Below are positions 31,249 to 44,800 of a DNA stretch of 64,000 nt, piece after piece. The stretch's first letter is position 1; each line of letters starts with the position of its first letter. The DNA lies in assembly GCF_010183535.1 (NCBI RefSeq), contig NC_071330.1, positions 11,823,717 through 11,887,716 on the forward strand, written 5' to 3'. The stretch comes from Caenorhabditis remanei. Its lineage: Eukaryota > Nematoda > Chromadorea > Rhabditida > Rhabditidae. The position numbers and the translations under genes are program-made. The notes under the pieces are model-generated. The model was not told the DNA's origin. It saw only the letters and a list, made by a program, of their open reading frames with translations, and searched no databases.

Positions 31249-32159
31249 TGAAAGAAATATCAACTTTTCACATAGATTTCCCCATAAACCAAAATCCGTA
31301 TGATACCGTAACTTGCCAAGAGAAATTTCGGATCAAATCTGAAAAAAATTATATTCAAATCAGACGAAAAACACCAAACTCAGATTTTGGTCTTAAAAAT
31401 GTAGGGCCGAATCGGAGCGAGATAAATTTTGAAAAAAACCACATTCTAATTTCACAGACTCCCTAAAAATTGGAGTGGACCGAATCTAGGATAGTCCTGA
31501 TTCGAGGAAGACAAAACCCAAAAAATTTGGTAAACCTCTGGCTGGGTGAACTCAAAACAATGCTCATATTCTAGTATTTTTAACATCCGGAAAAGATCTG
31601 AAATCACACCTGAAATTCCCTTTCTATCATCCCCAACGTCTTTGAAATTGCCCGCACAGTACGATCCCTGTGTACCTACTTATCTTTTTTCCTTTTTCTC
31701 ATTTTCGTATTTTTCTTTTTTCTTGCGTACTTTCCGAATTCCGTTATCTTGCCGTACAAGAGTACATCCTTCCTTTCTTCTCCGATCGTTTTTCTATCCT
31801 TTCGTATCGAATTAAACGAAAAAAGTGCGTGAGAAGAGACTCTAATCGGAAAAGTGCATGTGTGGAGGTCCATGTGACCATCAGATAAATCTTCTTTTCT
31901 CTCCGTTAAACAGTTTTTTTCTTTCCGCGGAACAGAATAAAGTCATGTGAGGAGAGAGAAAACGGTTTCGGAGGGGAGTTTTCTAGTCCTTCTGAACCTT
32001 TTTGTTGCAAAAAATTAATTTCTAACTGACAGGGCGCTAATGAGTGATGGGGAAGAACAGATAATGGGAGAACTGTCAATTTTGAGAGAATAGGTGTTTG
32101 ATGGAAGTGGTTGGAGGAACAAACACTTTGATCTTTTGATCTACGTTAAGGATAGTGAA

Positions 32160-32510
32160 ATAGCGAGTTAGGCGTAGTGCGGAAGAGCGTAAGGAGCTCG
32201 GAAGAGCGTAGGGACCTCGCAAGTGCGTAGTGAGCTCGCAGGGGCGCAGTGAACTCGCGATGGCGTAGTGAGTTCGCAATCAAGAAAAGTAAAGTATAAA
32301 AAGTTGTTTGCATGGTGAGTTCCCCATCGCGTCGTGAGCTCACTAATGTTAATCATATGGTGATGAGTTCTAAATAAAGCGCAGTGAACTCAGAATGACG
32401 CAGTGAGCTCGCTTTGATTTGGCAAGATATCCCTTGACGTATGTATAACATGGTGAGTTGAGCATAGTGAGCTCACCACAGCGAGCTCACCAAAGCGAGC
32501 TCATCACGTC
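32160..32510. repeat. GAGCTCGCRAWGGCGTAGT minisatellite
   Basis: Irregular tandem units of about 18-24 bp of the form GCGTAGTGAGCTCGCAATG. Some units have GAGCTC changed to GAGTTC, and a 60-bp interruption lies near 32280-32335. Repeated GAGCTC palindromes give the block its structure. No coding function is visible. Confidence 0.75.
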
Positions 32511-34203
32511 CACCTTTCACCCAAACTAGACCATCTGGCTAAATTCTAGTGTCATTCATTTCCAACCCAAAGATATATTTACCTTTTCACGAAACTCAAG
32601 TCAGCTGCCCCCTGGCCCATCGAATTCCTCGAGAAATCTACTTTTTGAGGGGGTTTTGTAATCCATCATTCTCTGCCCCCTTCTCAGTCTACTGATAAAA
32701 AATTCGCGATATGTGAGAATTGACAAAAGATGAAAAGTACTTCCGTGTTCACTTTTTCTGAATAGATGAGGAAGCGGAATCTTTGGACGAAACAAGAAGA
32801 AAAAGAGAGAATGAATTATGCAAACGATGGAAAGGATAAGAATAGAAACATGAGGGAAGGGGAGGGAAATTGGATTCTGGTTGGGAGCAGCTTTAGAAAA
32901 AAACTGGGCATGGATGGATAACTGGAGTCGTGGGGATTCGGAATCTCTGTTCAGATTTTGTAGAGGACCAAAAAAGTTTGGTCGTTTTCGATTTCTGGAG
33001 CCAGATTCTAAACTCCACCTGGCTATCATTCTCGCTACAAAAAATATACCGAATAAGGTCAAAAACTAAACCCTCAAAACCAAATGACTAACCAAAAATT
33101 CAAATTTATGATAATCCATTCTAAATAACCCTCATCACCCTCGCTCTGTCCATTTTATTCCATTTTATTCCATTCGACGGTCAATTCACAAACATTCAAA
33201 AAGAGACCACCCAGTCAGTTTTCTTCTCTCATTTTCCTCTCATTTTCCCAAGTTGAAGAAAAAATGAACCAATGTTTGCACATTTCCTCTCTTTTTCTCT
33301 GACCCATTTGGGATCGACCATTCGATGTAAAGTCAGTTGAGTTCTCGGTTTGTTTGCTCTATCGTTTTTGAACTTTTCGTTTTGAACGTGTGCACTCTTC
33401 TTTCGCAGAAAACTTGTATGATTTTTTGGTGTTTTTGGCAGGAAAACAGTTATTTCAACTTCTCTCTGAATATTTTCAGACATCTCAAAGTTGTATCAAC
33501 TCCTAACTAAACCGTTTTAGAATTGAGAATCTCCCAAAAGTCCATTAGTTCACTTTTTTTTAATCTGAAGTTCGCGTTTATTTGAAGGTTAACGAAACAC
33601 TTTTTCTTTGAAAATTTCCGACATTTCCCTTCTTTTTTGAGTCAATTCCGTCTTTTTTATTTGACCGTGTGTAACCGATTAACTTTCAATTTCTACGCAA
33701 TTTAAATTCGAATTCATGTACTTTCAAGGTTGAAACCAAATTCTCAGAGGATATTGAAAATTTTTTTTGGAATCCATGAATTTCACAATTCTTCATTATG
33801 AAATCAGCAGTTTTGGAGTTTTCAAATTCCGAGACGTTTCGAAATTTGGCGGGGTTTTTATATTTCAAGCTTGATACGGGTTCCGAGATGTCTGGTTTCG
33901 AAATGTCTCGCTGAAAACGTTCTTGGTTTTGTGGTTCCTAAAAAGTCTTGTTTTCGGAATTTTACCGTAAAACCTGTAGTGGAGGTCGGTAGCAAGAGTT
34001 TGGAGCCACGGATTTTCAGACCAGAATATCTGGATTGTGGAGGTCATTCAGCAATTTCTGAAAACTGACTTCTCATTTGAATTCGATTGTTTTTTGATTG
34101 TGCTAGGTCTCGCTGCTGAACTCCACGGTCAGTTTAGACAATTCTTTAGTAATTCATCTCGTTCTTCCAATTTTAGACTCTCATAACTCCAGATTTGTCA
34201 AAA

Positions 34204-34265
34204 ATCGGGCCGGGCCGAGATTTTTCCTGATTTCGGCACAGCCCGGCCCGGCCCGTGACAAGTCT
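34204..34265. repeat. GGCCGGGCC inverted dispersed repeat
   Basis: CGGGCCGGGCCGAG and GCCCGGCCCGGCCCG form an inverted pair about 20 bp apart. The block is related to 31199-31248. Confidence 0.5.
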
Positions 34266-35693
34266 GCATAGCTCTGATTTTGAAATACTTCTATTTCTAA
34301 CTATACCGAATTTTGGTAGAATTCTTCAAAATTAGAAGTCCCCATACAGCCATTCGTCAATTCTGCCTTCTTCAATGCTACAGTACTCCTCTCCTTCTAT
34401 CCCTTCTCCCCCCGTCTTTATCTGACCTTTCTTTGTATCTACTCACCAATTTTTCTCTTCTTTTTCTCCTCTCCCAAATTTCCCAGGTTTTCAAACCTCT
34501 CCCTGTCACTTTAATGATGTTTCTTTTCTCTCTTAATGACCCATCCATTCTCTCTTTTTCTTCTGATGGATCATCCTATGTTTCATTTCAAAAGTACATA
34601 CTCTCCCTCTCCCTCCTTCTTTTCTTTCCGATCATCGACTTGTTCATTTTTTCATCTTTGATCTCTTATTTCTCTTTTCTTATCTTTTTCCCTTTTTTCG
34701 TTTTAATTGTCCTTTTCTGCGATGTCCATTTGATTGTGTGACGTTGATGAGGGTCAATTTTCGAAGTGTTTCGAAACAAATCGTTTTGATATTTTTTGAA
34801 TGGACGAGGACTGTACTTTGGAGGGGGAGAAGGGGGGGTGGTGAGTCAGATGTGAGAATTGAAGATAGGAGGTTCGAATGGACTGGAAAGTAGTCACTTG
34901 GAGGGCGAACATCTGGACTAAAACGTTTGATAGCCTAACTTCCGGTTTCATGATTTCATACGGATGAGCAAAATTTTGGATCTGGAAAATCGAAAGCTTT
35001 CGTTCAAGCCATCTTGTCAGAATTCAGCATTTCCTTCAGCCGAAAGACAATCTGACATCCAGACAAACATGCCACCGAACAGATTGGCACATTGATTTAC
35101 CTGGAAGAGCAGACAGGCATCCGAGAAATTTGAAAGCCTGGAAACCTGAGGAATTGGATTGGCAACTCGGACATCCGGGCACACAGAAGTTTCAAGAAAG
35201 CTGACGACTGTGAGCATTTGGACATCCGAAAACCGAAAATAACAAGACATCTCGTCGTCCAGACAACCTTCATAAACCGAAATAAAACATTTTCGGAAAT
35301 ACTGACATTCAAAAAAGTGGACATCCGGACAAATGGATTTTCAACTGGATATCCGGTCTCGTAGAAGAATCCGAAGAACTGGATGTCCAAAAGTATGAAA
35401 AAGGAAAATTTTGGCATTTTGACAAACGGAAATCCGGAATTTCCAGCATCCGGAAATTCAGTTGACTGATAAGACAGATTTCCAGAAGTTTTAAAACTTG
35501 AGTGTCTTAAAACTTTTAAAAACTTACAACTTGGACAATCAACGGAAGATTTTGTTCAGAAAGAATGTGCGAGATATTTCTTACTTCTTAAAAATTTCCG
35601 GTTCATGAAGTTTCAATTTCACCACCCCCGAAATCCTCCAAACTCCTCCAATTCCTCATGATTCATCTCCCTCAAACTGTACAAAAAATGAAA

Positions 35694-35858
35694 TCATTCC
35701 GGTGTCATCCGCTCGTCGGAATCCAAAGCATCTCGAAGCTTCTCCTTCTTCAAAATTGCGTGGTGCAGACTGTCAGACCATCGTGCCAGACACCTCATAC
35801 GACCTAAAAATATCTCATGATTCTGAAATATCCCTTTCTGAAGTCTGATGGAAGTCAG
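35694..35858 (-). CDS. Orphan terminal-exon candidate
   Basis: A 165-nt open block preceded by a good TTTTTCAG acceptor and ending in TGA. It encodes LTSIRLQKGIFQNHEIFL, then MRCLARWSDSLHHAILKK, EKLRDAL and DSDERMTPE. The basic-amphipathic pattern and codon use look protein-like, but no upstream exon was found and the family is unknown. Confidence 0.3.
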   Translation of the reverse strand: MTSIRLQKGIFQNHEIFLGRMRCLARWSDSLHHAILKKEKLRDALDSDERMTPE

Positions 35859-38800
35859 CTGAAAAATTTGGTATATAAAAAAGAGAGATGAGCTTGAGAT
35901 GAGCTCTCCTCTCTTTTTAATCTTCTTCCGTTTTTATGATCTTGTGATTTCGTATAGTTAGAGGAAGGGGATTAGGTCTTTTTATCCGGAAAACTCTTCT
36001 GACTGATAATCCAAAATGTACTAATTTTTGGATTTCCGGTTGAGTGAATTTAATTTTTAGGACATGTACTGATCTCTGCTGGATTTCTAGAATTAGGGAT
36101 AGAGGGACATCTGAATAGGGGGATTTTAGACGGAATGAAAATCCGAAATTCATTTTTGCAGTAGCTCAAGAAACTGTTATCTCAGCACGCTCCACCGAAA
36201 TGTCCTTAAAAATGTCTCTTTGTCTCTGAATCTCTCAGTTTTGCACACAATTTTCTTCGGTTTTGGTAGAGCGCGGTTGTAAGAAGCGTGTCGTGATAAT
36301 ATTCTTAAATAAACTTATACCTCACAAGAGCTGAAAAATTGCATTAAAGACCCGGACACGGGATTTTTTCCACACCCCCAGTACCTTGACTCATACTTAT
36401 CTGTATTGACGTCTTTTGAATTAATCCGAGATTCCAGATTTCTGGGTTTAGTCATTCGGGCGCATATATTTATATATAATACATATGTGATTGGTTGGCA
36501 AGGATTAGAGAATTGAAGTCAGGAGGACTTTTCAATTTTAGAAACGATTAGCTTTTTCTTTTACGGATTTATTTTCTTCGATTAGGATTTCGGGGGATAA
36601 CGGATTACAGAAAAGACGACACACATTTTGAGCTCTAGTGTGTATTTACGGGAGAGTTGTGGAGATTTACGAAGAAACATTTTGTACATTCATAGACTAC
36701 TGAACTCCAATTTTTTCAAGCTCTTGCGGAGGAGTTTTCTCCTATACAAAATTAAGGATTCTATACAATTTTTGCACTTGCATATCTCTAAAAAGTCACG
36801 TAGAGTCACCAATGTCTATTTTTAAGACCAAAGGTTTCATGTCAGAATCTATCTCTCTCTTCTCATATAAAGTGCAGGTAGGTGTGACATGTATCCCTTA
36901 CATAATCTAATCTTCCCATTTTTTATTTCTAAGAACTCACTTCCCCTATATGTACACTTTTTCATCTGCTCACGAATTGCCGGAGGCTAGTTGAGAGAGA
37001 GAAAAAACTGCTGGGAAATGAGATATTTGAGATGCAAATGACATGTTTCGTTGGTTAGACTCGGGTAGATTTACGAGAATACCCTCTTTTTTGAAAAATG
37101 TGTTCCTTTTTCCTTCTCTTCCCGACCACCATTATTTCATCATCTATAGAAATTTCGCTTGCTTTTTCACATTTTACACGGAATGATGCAAATTACAAAA
37201 GTTTTTGCTTTTGTGTAGATTTACAAAGATCTGACACCCGTTCTTGAGCTATATCAATTCTAAGGCTTCTACATTTTTTTCTGTTTCTAGATTTTTCTGA
37301 AATTGGAATTCCAGATCAAATCCCTGCAAGAAATGTTTTGAAAACTTCCTTGCAGCAGCTAGCCGATCCTTAGTTTCCTGGAAGTTTTTGCAGACTCGAC
37401 ACAATTTCATTTTCAATTTTATTTAGAGGCTACAAAGATATATAGTATATCTATATAGCTACAGTAGGAAACTTTCGTAAATCTACACATAACTCTTGAC
37501 AGCAACTAAGGAAGATAATTTCACACTAAAAAATATACTTTTTAAAAGTTCACATGTAATTTACAGTGAATAATTACCTTGAAAAATTTTAAAGCTCAAA
37601 ATTCATAAATGTCACTTCCTATTCCTATTCCAGCTAGGCCTACCACACACTTCCTCTCTGTCTTCCCTTCTCATTTCCGCATCGAACACCTCCCTTGATT
37701 AAAATGAGTCATGATTTTATGCTTCCGGGTTAGGTGTAGATTTACGAGTCATTTTGCAGATTTACGGTCCCCCGTGTGAATTTACGAGCCTTCAAGATCG
37801 TGCGGTCTTTCAAGATTCTCTTGAAACATTAGTTTTTTCAGCTGACCAATTGTAGGTTCTCAGTTGAAAAAGTAATAGAGTGAGCTATGATCCATCAGTA
37901 GTCGAGAAGAGAAAGAGTGGAATAAGAAATTGGTTTCTATAAATAGCTCTTTTTCTCTCAATTTGTCCCCAACAAAGAGCCATAGATTAGACATTGAATT
38001 CTTAAGTTTTCTCGAGGTTTCTTACTGTTCAAATCTACAGTATCTCTATGATCTACTAGAATATATCCCGACGTAGATTATCTTTTCGCCTTAACGATTC
38101 ACTGAAATTCTAGATTTTCGAAAACCTGAAATTTTCGAAAAGGGGACAAAAAGCAAGTGGGTCATTCATCTGTAGACATAATCTATACCGGAGATCACTA
38201 GTTTTGAATTAAAACATAGATCACTGGGTGTAGATTTACGCTAGTGTCGATTTACGAGTGTGCAAAACTTCTTCCAGCATGTTCCATCCCCTTCATGTTT
38301 ACCATCGTTTGCATTCTCTATTTTTTCTCCTCCCCTTCACTTCCCGCCGTCCACAAACTAGTCACGAGTAGTGATGTTTTCCTATTCCTTCTTATTTTTA
38401 GTTTTTGTTGTCTGGTCTGGCACATTGCCAACCTAATCTCTATTCTTTTTCCTCGTTCCTCCTTTGATCATGAGTATTACGGAGACCACCGATTAAATTG
38501 TTCACTTTTTCAACTGGTTTTTGCTTTTTTGAAGGTTGGGCGAGGTGTTCACGTGAAATGAACGAGATAGGTGGAGTTAATATGTAAGATAAGAGAGACG
38601 CAGACAACGAGACTGCCTGCTTGTCTGTGTCTCTTTCCATCACCGTCTATTGAAAGTCGCATATCTCAAAACCCTGAAGCTCTATCAAAAAATTGTAAAC
38701 TACAAAAATAATCTAAATGAAATTTTCTATATTTTTGTAGTTAGTAGATTTTTAGTACAGCTATATCCTGAGAATTTACAAAGCTTAGAAGATTGAACCA

Positions 38801-40546
38801 ACGAAAAGTCAATTATCCCACAATTTGCATCATTTTCCAAAAAGGCAATTTCCCCTCTCATTCGACGTCACCTTGTCTCAATATTACCTCTCTCCTCCTC
38901 CTCCTCTTTCCACCCTTAAACCCTATTTCCTATCATTCCAGAAATAAAAATCCTATCAAACCTGAAAGAGAGTAACAGAGACAGAGAAAAAGAAGGTCAT
39001 TTATTTACTGACGCCATGAAATGACCAGTTGCCCTTTTCCCTTCTTCTTCTTGTCCTCCTCCTCCGTCTTCATACCGAGAAGAAAAACGAAGAAAAAGTG
39101 CATGTTCTGTCGTGTTCTCTAGTTCCTCTTCCCTCATCTTCATTTCCCTTCTTTTACCCTCCTCTCCGACACATTCTCATCTTCTTTCACCCGATTAGTT
39201 TCATGGCTCTTCCTTGGCGAGAAGGATGCGTTTTTTAGTATACTCGACTGGATTACATTGAGTTTTTTCTTCGAAGATTTCTAGATTTCTGGTTCTTAGG
39301 GCTCTTTCTTCTGGACATCACTTAACTTTGATTACTTCTAGGTTTCTTGGATTTCTGAAATCCTGGATTTTGAATTTGGATCTTCTTTCGACTTTAATTC
39401 TTCCGAGATTGGTTTTGCTGGGTTTCTGGATTTTTTTTTTACCTTACCAGCTTTTTCATAGCTCCGCCCACTTTTGATATGCTCCTTTAAAGGTAGGTCT
39501 GGGAGGAGAGACGCAGAGAAACGAGAGCGCCTGACTGTCTGCGTCTCTCCCTTTCCGGGCTCCTCACTTCAAATGCGCTTATCTCAAGAGAATGAATAGC
39601 TATCAAAAAGTTGTTAACTACAAAAATGGAGATCTGGATTTGGTCTACAAGAAAATTATAAATTTTAGACACCTGAGACATAATGTGAGGGGACAGAGGG
39701 GTTTTCCTTCCTTACGCTGATTTTGCCTTATTCATTCTTCATGACTCTAGAACTTCCGTTTTTTTGATGAACTTACATTTTCAAGATTACTCATTACCTA
39801 GGTTTCAGCCTCCCCGGTGTTCACACTTCGTAGACTTTGCTATGCCTCTTTACCTACTTCTCACTTTCGTTCTGTTTTTCCTTTTTTTTTTTTGAAATTT
39901 CAAATTCAATGCATTTGACACTAGCGTTCGAATTCCTGTTTCCCCTCTCTATCTCCTTCAGTCACTTTTTCGTATACCTCCCATGCCACTTGATGGACGT
40001 TCCTCTCTCTCGTTTCTCGTTTTTTTTTCAAATTTAATTCGGAATTTCCGTATTCAATTGAATTGAGAAATGACCCTGTGACGTAGGTCTTTTACTATGG
40101 TGGGAACAGAGTAACTGGTTATACTAGGTTCTTATCAAATTGATAAGATTACTCTCTTATCAAGGAATCTTTCAACTCTGCTTGCTAGCGATTCTAGCTA
40201 CAGTAAGCCCCACCCGACCTACAGTACGAAACGTGCAAATTGTAGGCGTACCTTCTCTTTTGTTCAAATGAAATTTCACCGAAATGACGTGAGATATCAT
40301 CTAAAGTTCGACCATCCCCCTTCTCTTCTCTTATCTTCATTTTTCTTCTCTTCTTCTTCTCTATCAGCTGCCCTTCTCCTTCCCACACGTGTCGGCGCAA
40401 CCCTCTCTCTTTAAGCCCCGCCCACTTTTCCCACCCCTCTTTTTCTGAATGTGGCCAAATCAGTTTCATGTAAAGTGTAGTCTTGGAGACAGTTTCGTTT
40501 CGAGCTTTTACTTTTTCTTGACTTTCAACTAACTTTTGGATTTTCA
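35859..40546. other. Gene-poor region upstream of the SH2 gene
   Basis: No exon is supported over about 4.7 kb. It contains scattered TGTAGATTTACG words (about 37057, 37213, 37480, 37735-37790, 38230), two GACGCAGA/TCTGCGTC hairpin repeats linked to AACTACAAAAAT (about 38590-38760 and 39505-39640), and long TCTCTTTT tracts. Part of it may be regulatory sequence for the downstream gene. Confidence 0.45.
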
Positions 40547-40550
40547 GAAA
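40541..40550 (+). promoter_or_regulatory. Possible spliced-leader acceptor
   Basis: TTTTCAG lies three bases before the ATG at 40551. This is the usual spacing for trans-splicing of a leader RNA in Caenorhabditis. Confidence 0.4.
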
Positions 40551-41454
40551 ATGACTCAAAGTCGCAGATTCTCCGCATTCATCGATCAGATAAGAAATTG
40601 GACTAGCGCTATCAAGTGAGTAATGGGTTACTGTACATCCTAATCAGTCCAATTTTCCAGAGACAAACAATACCGTAGTCTCTCTACTGGCGACCTGGTC
40701 TCCCCATCATCATCCTCCAAGCCATCAGAATTCGAGCCAGACTTCATGGAGATGGACTTCGGATCCACACCAACCACCTCCTCCCTTCCAGCTCACTTTG
40801 ATGACTGTGACCTCGTGCCAATGGAATTCAAGAAAAACGGTGTGAAACTTCTCCCCCAAGGATCTAAACAAGCGGAGAAGGCCATGAAAAACCACCGAAA
40901 ATTCGGAAGCAGTGAGGAGCTCTCCAAGATTAAAATGGAGGATATTCACAAGGCACAATCCTGGTTCTTTGTCGACATTGATCCGAGATCAGCCGAACGG
41001 ATTCTGATGTCCGATGGATTTAGAGAGGCATCGTTTTTGATCTCCTACTTCCAGCAGAAGTATGTGATGTCGATCTGGAGAAAGAATAAGGTGGAGCACT
41101 TGGTGATTCGTCACTACAAGAAGAAGAATGGATCGACTGGTTTCATGTTGGATATCGATAGATCATTCAAGTGAGTTTCGTCAAGAAAGGGGGGGGGGGG
41201 TGATAAGAAATTAAGAATTAGAAAAAACATGTAAATAAATCAGAAATTATTTTGTTTGTTTTTTTCCGTGAAGGTCAAAACTTCTTTATGACTATTCGAG
41301 AATCCATTTTTAACCCATCTCATTTTCCAGAAACCTCGTCGAACTCACCGAGTACTATACGAAGAACAAGAGCTACGTCTTGTGCACAAAACTCGCGAAA
41401 GGAGTCTCCCGACCACGCCGAAACAACAACCAGGATATCCGATCTCGTGCATAG
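40551..41454 (+). CDS. SH2-domain protein lacking the FLVR arginine
   Basis: Three exons (40551-40615, 40661-41170, 41331-41454) join in frame to 232 aa. Residues 1-125 are a linker-like N-terminus rich in Ser and charged residues (TQSRRFSAFIDQIRNW, SLSTGDLVSPSSSSKPS). The SH2 domain covers about 127-220: WFFVDIDPRSAERILM at the first helix, ASFLISYFQQKYVMSIW at beta-B, VEHLVIRHYKKKNG at beta-D, then FKNLVELTEYYTKNKSYV before the basic tail. In ordinary SH2 domains the beta-B strand reads FLVR and the arginine contacts phosphotyrosine; here FLIS takes its place. Binding of phosphotyrosine is therefore doubtful, and a structural or atypical role is inferred. No kinase or other domain is present. 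The ATG follows a TTTTCAG acceptor. Confidence 0.85.
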
Positions 41455-41803
41455 AAGTCCCCACTCTTCTACGAGGAATTAGAATCCCCGACTCCTTATT
41501 CTGACGTCTTCTGGAATTCATCAGAAGAAATTCCCTAACTTTTCTCCTCCTTGCTTATCTAGTCCTGATTATCTGTATGTTTAGTATATTCATCTACCGT
41601 AACCCCGTGGTTACTGTACCCCTTCGTTTATCATATACGGGTTCCCGTTTACCATACCAAATCTCGAAATCTCAACATCGAAAAATAGTATTTATTCGGA
41701 TAGAAAAAGTATATATGATAATAATAAACCAGTTTAATTTTAAAGATGTATACACGTGGCAAAACAGGAGAAATATGGGGGGAGGAGTGGGTAATTATAC
41801 TAA
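41455..41803. other. 3' regions of two convergent genes
   Basis: About 350 bp between the SH2 stop and the minus-strand stop. AT-rich, no coding signal. Confidence 0.5.
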
Positions 41804-44800
41804 TTAGGCTCTCATTTTTCTCTCCTCGTGTCTTCTGAATCGTCGTTGCATTGACTGGGAGACGCACTCAGACAGAGAAGATCTTTCGCAAGCGAATCTG
41901 AAAAATTTAGAACTTCGTAAATCCACACAATGTTTCGTAAATCTACAATGCCACGTTTTACTGAACTGATCGCATAAGTCACGGAAACATTTGATCGTTG
42001 AAGTTCTCTTACTGATCACTATGAACATATCAGTCAACGAGAATCGAAGAACACGAGGCATGACTTGACGGGCAAAAAATGGTCGTTCAAGTTTTATGAG
42101 TTTCCTTTTTTTCGACTGTCTGGGGTAGATTAGATAGGTTTCGAAACGTGCGAGAGGAGAGAATTGGAAGAAGATTCGAGAAGGTTGGTCAGGTGAAATG
42201 ATCTTGATATAAATTGAACTTTTGAAAATAAATTCAAAAAGGAAAAAGGAAATTCTGAAACATATTAGACTGAAATTTTACAAGTTTCATAAAACTGATT
42301 TGTTCAGCGAAAGAGCACAATGAGGCTTGACCCCCCAGTTTTTCTCTAAATTTCAATATTAAAGCCTTTGTAAATCTGCAGTTTGTAGAATTATCGAAAA
42401 ATTTTCAAGTACAAAAATGTAGAAAATAACATTGTGCTTTTTTTGCTGTTGACAATTTTTAGATAGCTACTCAATTTTTTGAGTTATGAACGTATAAAGT
42501 AGAGCTATCACTGCTGGAAAAAAACGCACGCCTCGTTTTTCTGTCTTGAACTTTGAAGGCTTGTATCTTACGACGCTGTAGAGTAATCAAACATTTTTCA
42601 AAAACAAAAATGTTCACCACTTTTCCATAACTTTTTACAGCGGACTATAGTACTTGAAACGTTAAAAAGTGCGTTCTCATAAACTCGGTACAAACGAAAT
42701 CTTAATCGTCTTTTTCTATTTAATCTATGTCTATTAGTACTACAGTACACCTTCCCAGAACTATAAAAACTCAACTTCAAATACCGAATTCTTTAAACCA
42801 TGTACTCAATATCAATTCAATTTTCAGACGCCCTAAAGCCTTCTTGGAAAATAACAGGAAGACAGAAGAAAGGGCACAAAAACAAGACAAAAATAAATGG
42901 CTCTCGGTTCAGTGTCGACGAGAAAATGAGAAAAAGGGAACGGGGTTCCAGGAAAACAACTAGAACATCTAGGGGGAGAGAAGCACTTGTCGGAGAACGG
43001 ACAGCTAGACTGAGAGGGGATCCGGAAAAAGAAAAGAGGAAGAGTTCTATGTATAGAGTTTCTGTTATGGGTGGGATCGGGACACTTTTTTGTTGGGAAA
43101 CTATTTTTTCACTTTTTTTCTTCGGAAAATTGACATTTTTAGACGATTTCAGAATGGAATTCATCTTTCCCGCAAAATATCCGACTGAAAACTATTTTTC
43201 TGTTCGAAACAAGCTAAGTTTCCGAGTTTTACGTTAGAAAAGTTGAAAAAAAAGTTTTTTTTTTTTGATTTTCAGTTTTTTAAATCCTGACATTTCATAC
43301 CTTTGCCATTCTTCGAACGTATGCTACAAAACTTACTTGTGATAGAATACGGTAGTGTTGACTTGATAACATCTGTGAGCCATTCCATTCATCAGAAGGT
43401 CACGTCCCAATTCGATGAAGAGTCCCTCGTCGATGCATCCTGGAAATAATCGGATTTTGGTTAATCCACATAAGCATTGCGTACTACAGTACCCCCGCAA
43501 TTCCCTAGTTTCTAGCCAAACGTCTAGCCTCTGATCAGATTACAACTGTACAGTTTCTTTGTCCTGGTCACTCCCATCTCGTGACACCGAAGTCAAATTT
43601 ATTTCCTCACGCTTTCCCATTTTTCTACGGAAAGGTTATCATGAAAAAATTCGGAAAACTCGTGTCAAGAAATAGAAAAGTGCAGATAGTTAAGCTTATC
43701 ATTATTACGCAATAATTATTGAGTGCTGACTTGTGAAGGAGACACTTCGGAGAGTTTGACGATTCGTAATTTAACACAGGGCTTCGTCCTCCGTAAATTT
43801 ATACTAAATCTACACTAGCCTCCCGTAAACCTACATCACCAACCTACACACATTATTCTGCCTACACTACAAAACTCTCATTCCCAATGATCTGTAATCT
43901 TCTAGAAAAAAAGTACGATTCCGGCCGTCAAATTTTGCACTTTTTCGTTGACAAAGGAAAGTGAAAGTTTCGAAAAGAGAGAGAGGAAAGATAAGATGGG
44001 TATTGAAATTGACAAGGAGGAAGTTCAGATGGAAATTCTAGCTTGGGAGTTCTCTCGTAAGTGCACACGAGATTTTCGTAAATCGACACAATCGTACCCA
44101 AAACCAAAAGAGTTCCATCATTCTTGCACTGATATCTGACATGTTGATGTGTCCACATTTGACCGGTACTGTACTGTTGTCCCTCGTGGTTGCACCCGAG
44201 CACTGAAATAAAATAAAATTTGAATTTCCCGCTCTTTTCTCTTTTTTTCAAATTTAAATTTTTTGCCCGAAATTTCCTCAGTGCCAGTCACAAGACCTTC
44301 CACTTTGGCCACCACTGGAGCTTTCTTATCTTTCCGATTTCTGTGCTCGATGAGTGTACACTGGTGGTGATGCATCAGAATGTGTTCTTATCATTTTGCT
44401 TCCCTTTTTATTCCTTCATATAATCAGTGAGTTGATGGTCAGGTGCTAAATCGGTAGAGGAGAGGGAAATGTAAAAATTTGCAACATTTCAAACGGGAAT
44501 TTGTAAAGAAATTGTAGACTTGGTCCATGTTTGAAAATTGTGCTCTTCAAAAAATGAGAAGATAGTGAAATTGCTTCGGGACCCTATCCGTCCCGCAGAG
44601 ATTACTGAAAAGAGCTAGAGCCAAGCATAATTGAGAAATGTGTACAGAGTAATTTTTTTCGAAAATCTTTCAACGAAAAATCCGAAAAATGTATCAAAAA
44701 ATATTCCAAGAAATCTGTCTGAAAAAAAGTGTTTTTTGGAGGCTGAAATTTGTATGAAAACTGTAAGTATTTTAAGGACAGAACACCAGAATTCTGTTTC

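Larger units (their letters stand above)
29768..35693. other. Gene-poor region
   Basis: About 6 kb without a supported gene. It holds a MITE (29938-30268), two GGCCGGGCC-type repeats (about 31199-31248 and 34204-34265), a GAGCTC minisatellite (32160-32510), long pyrimidine tracts (about 34380-34740) and degenerate GGACATCCGGA words (about 35050-35460). Confidence 0.5.
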
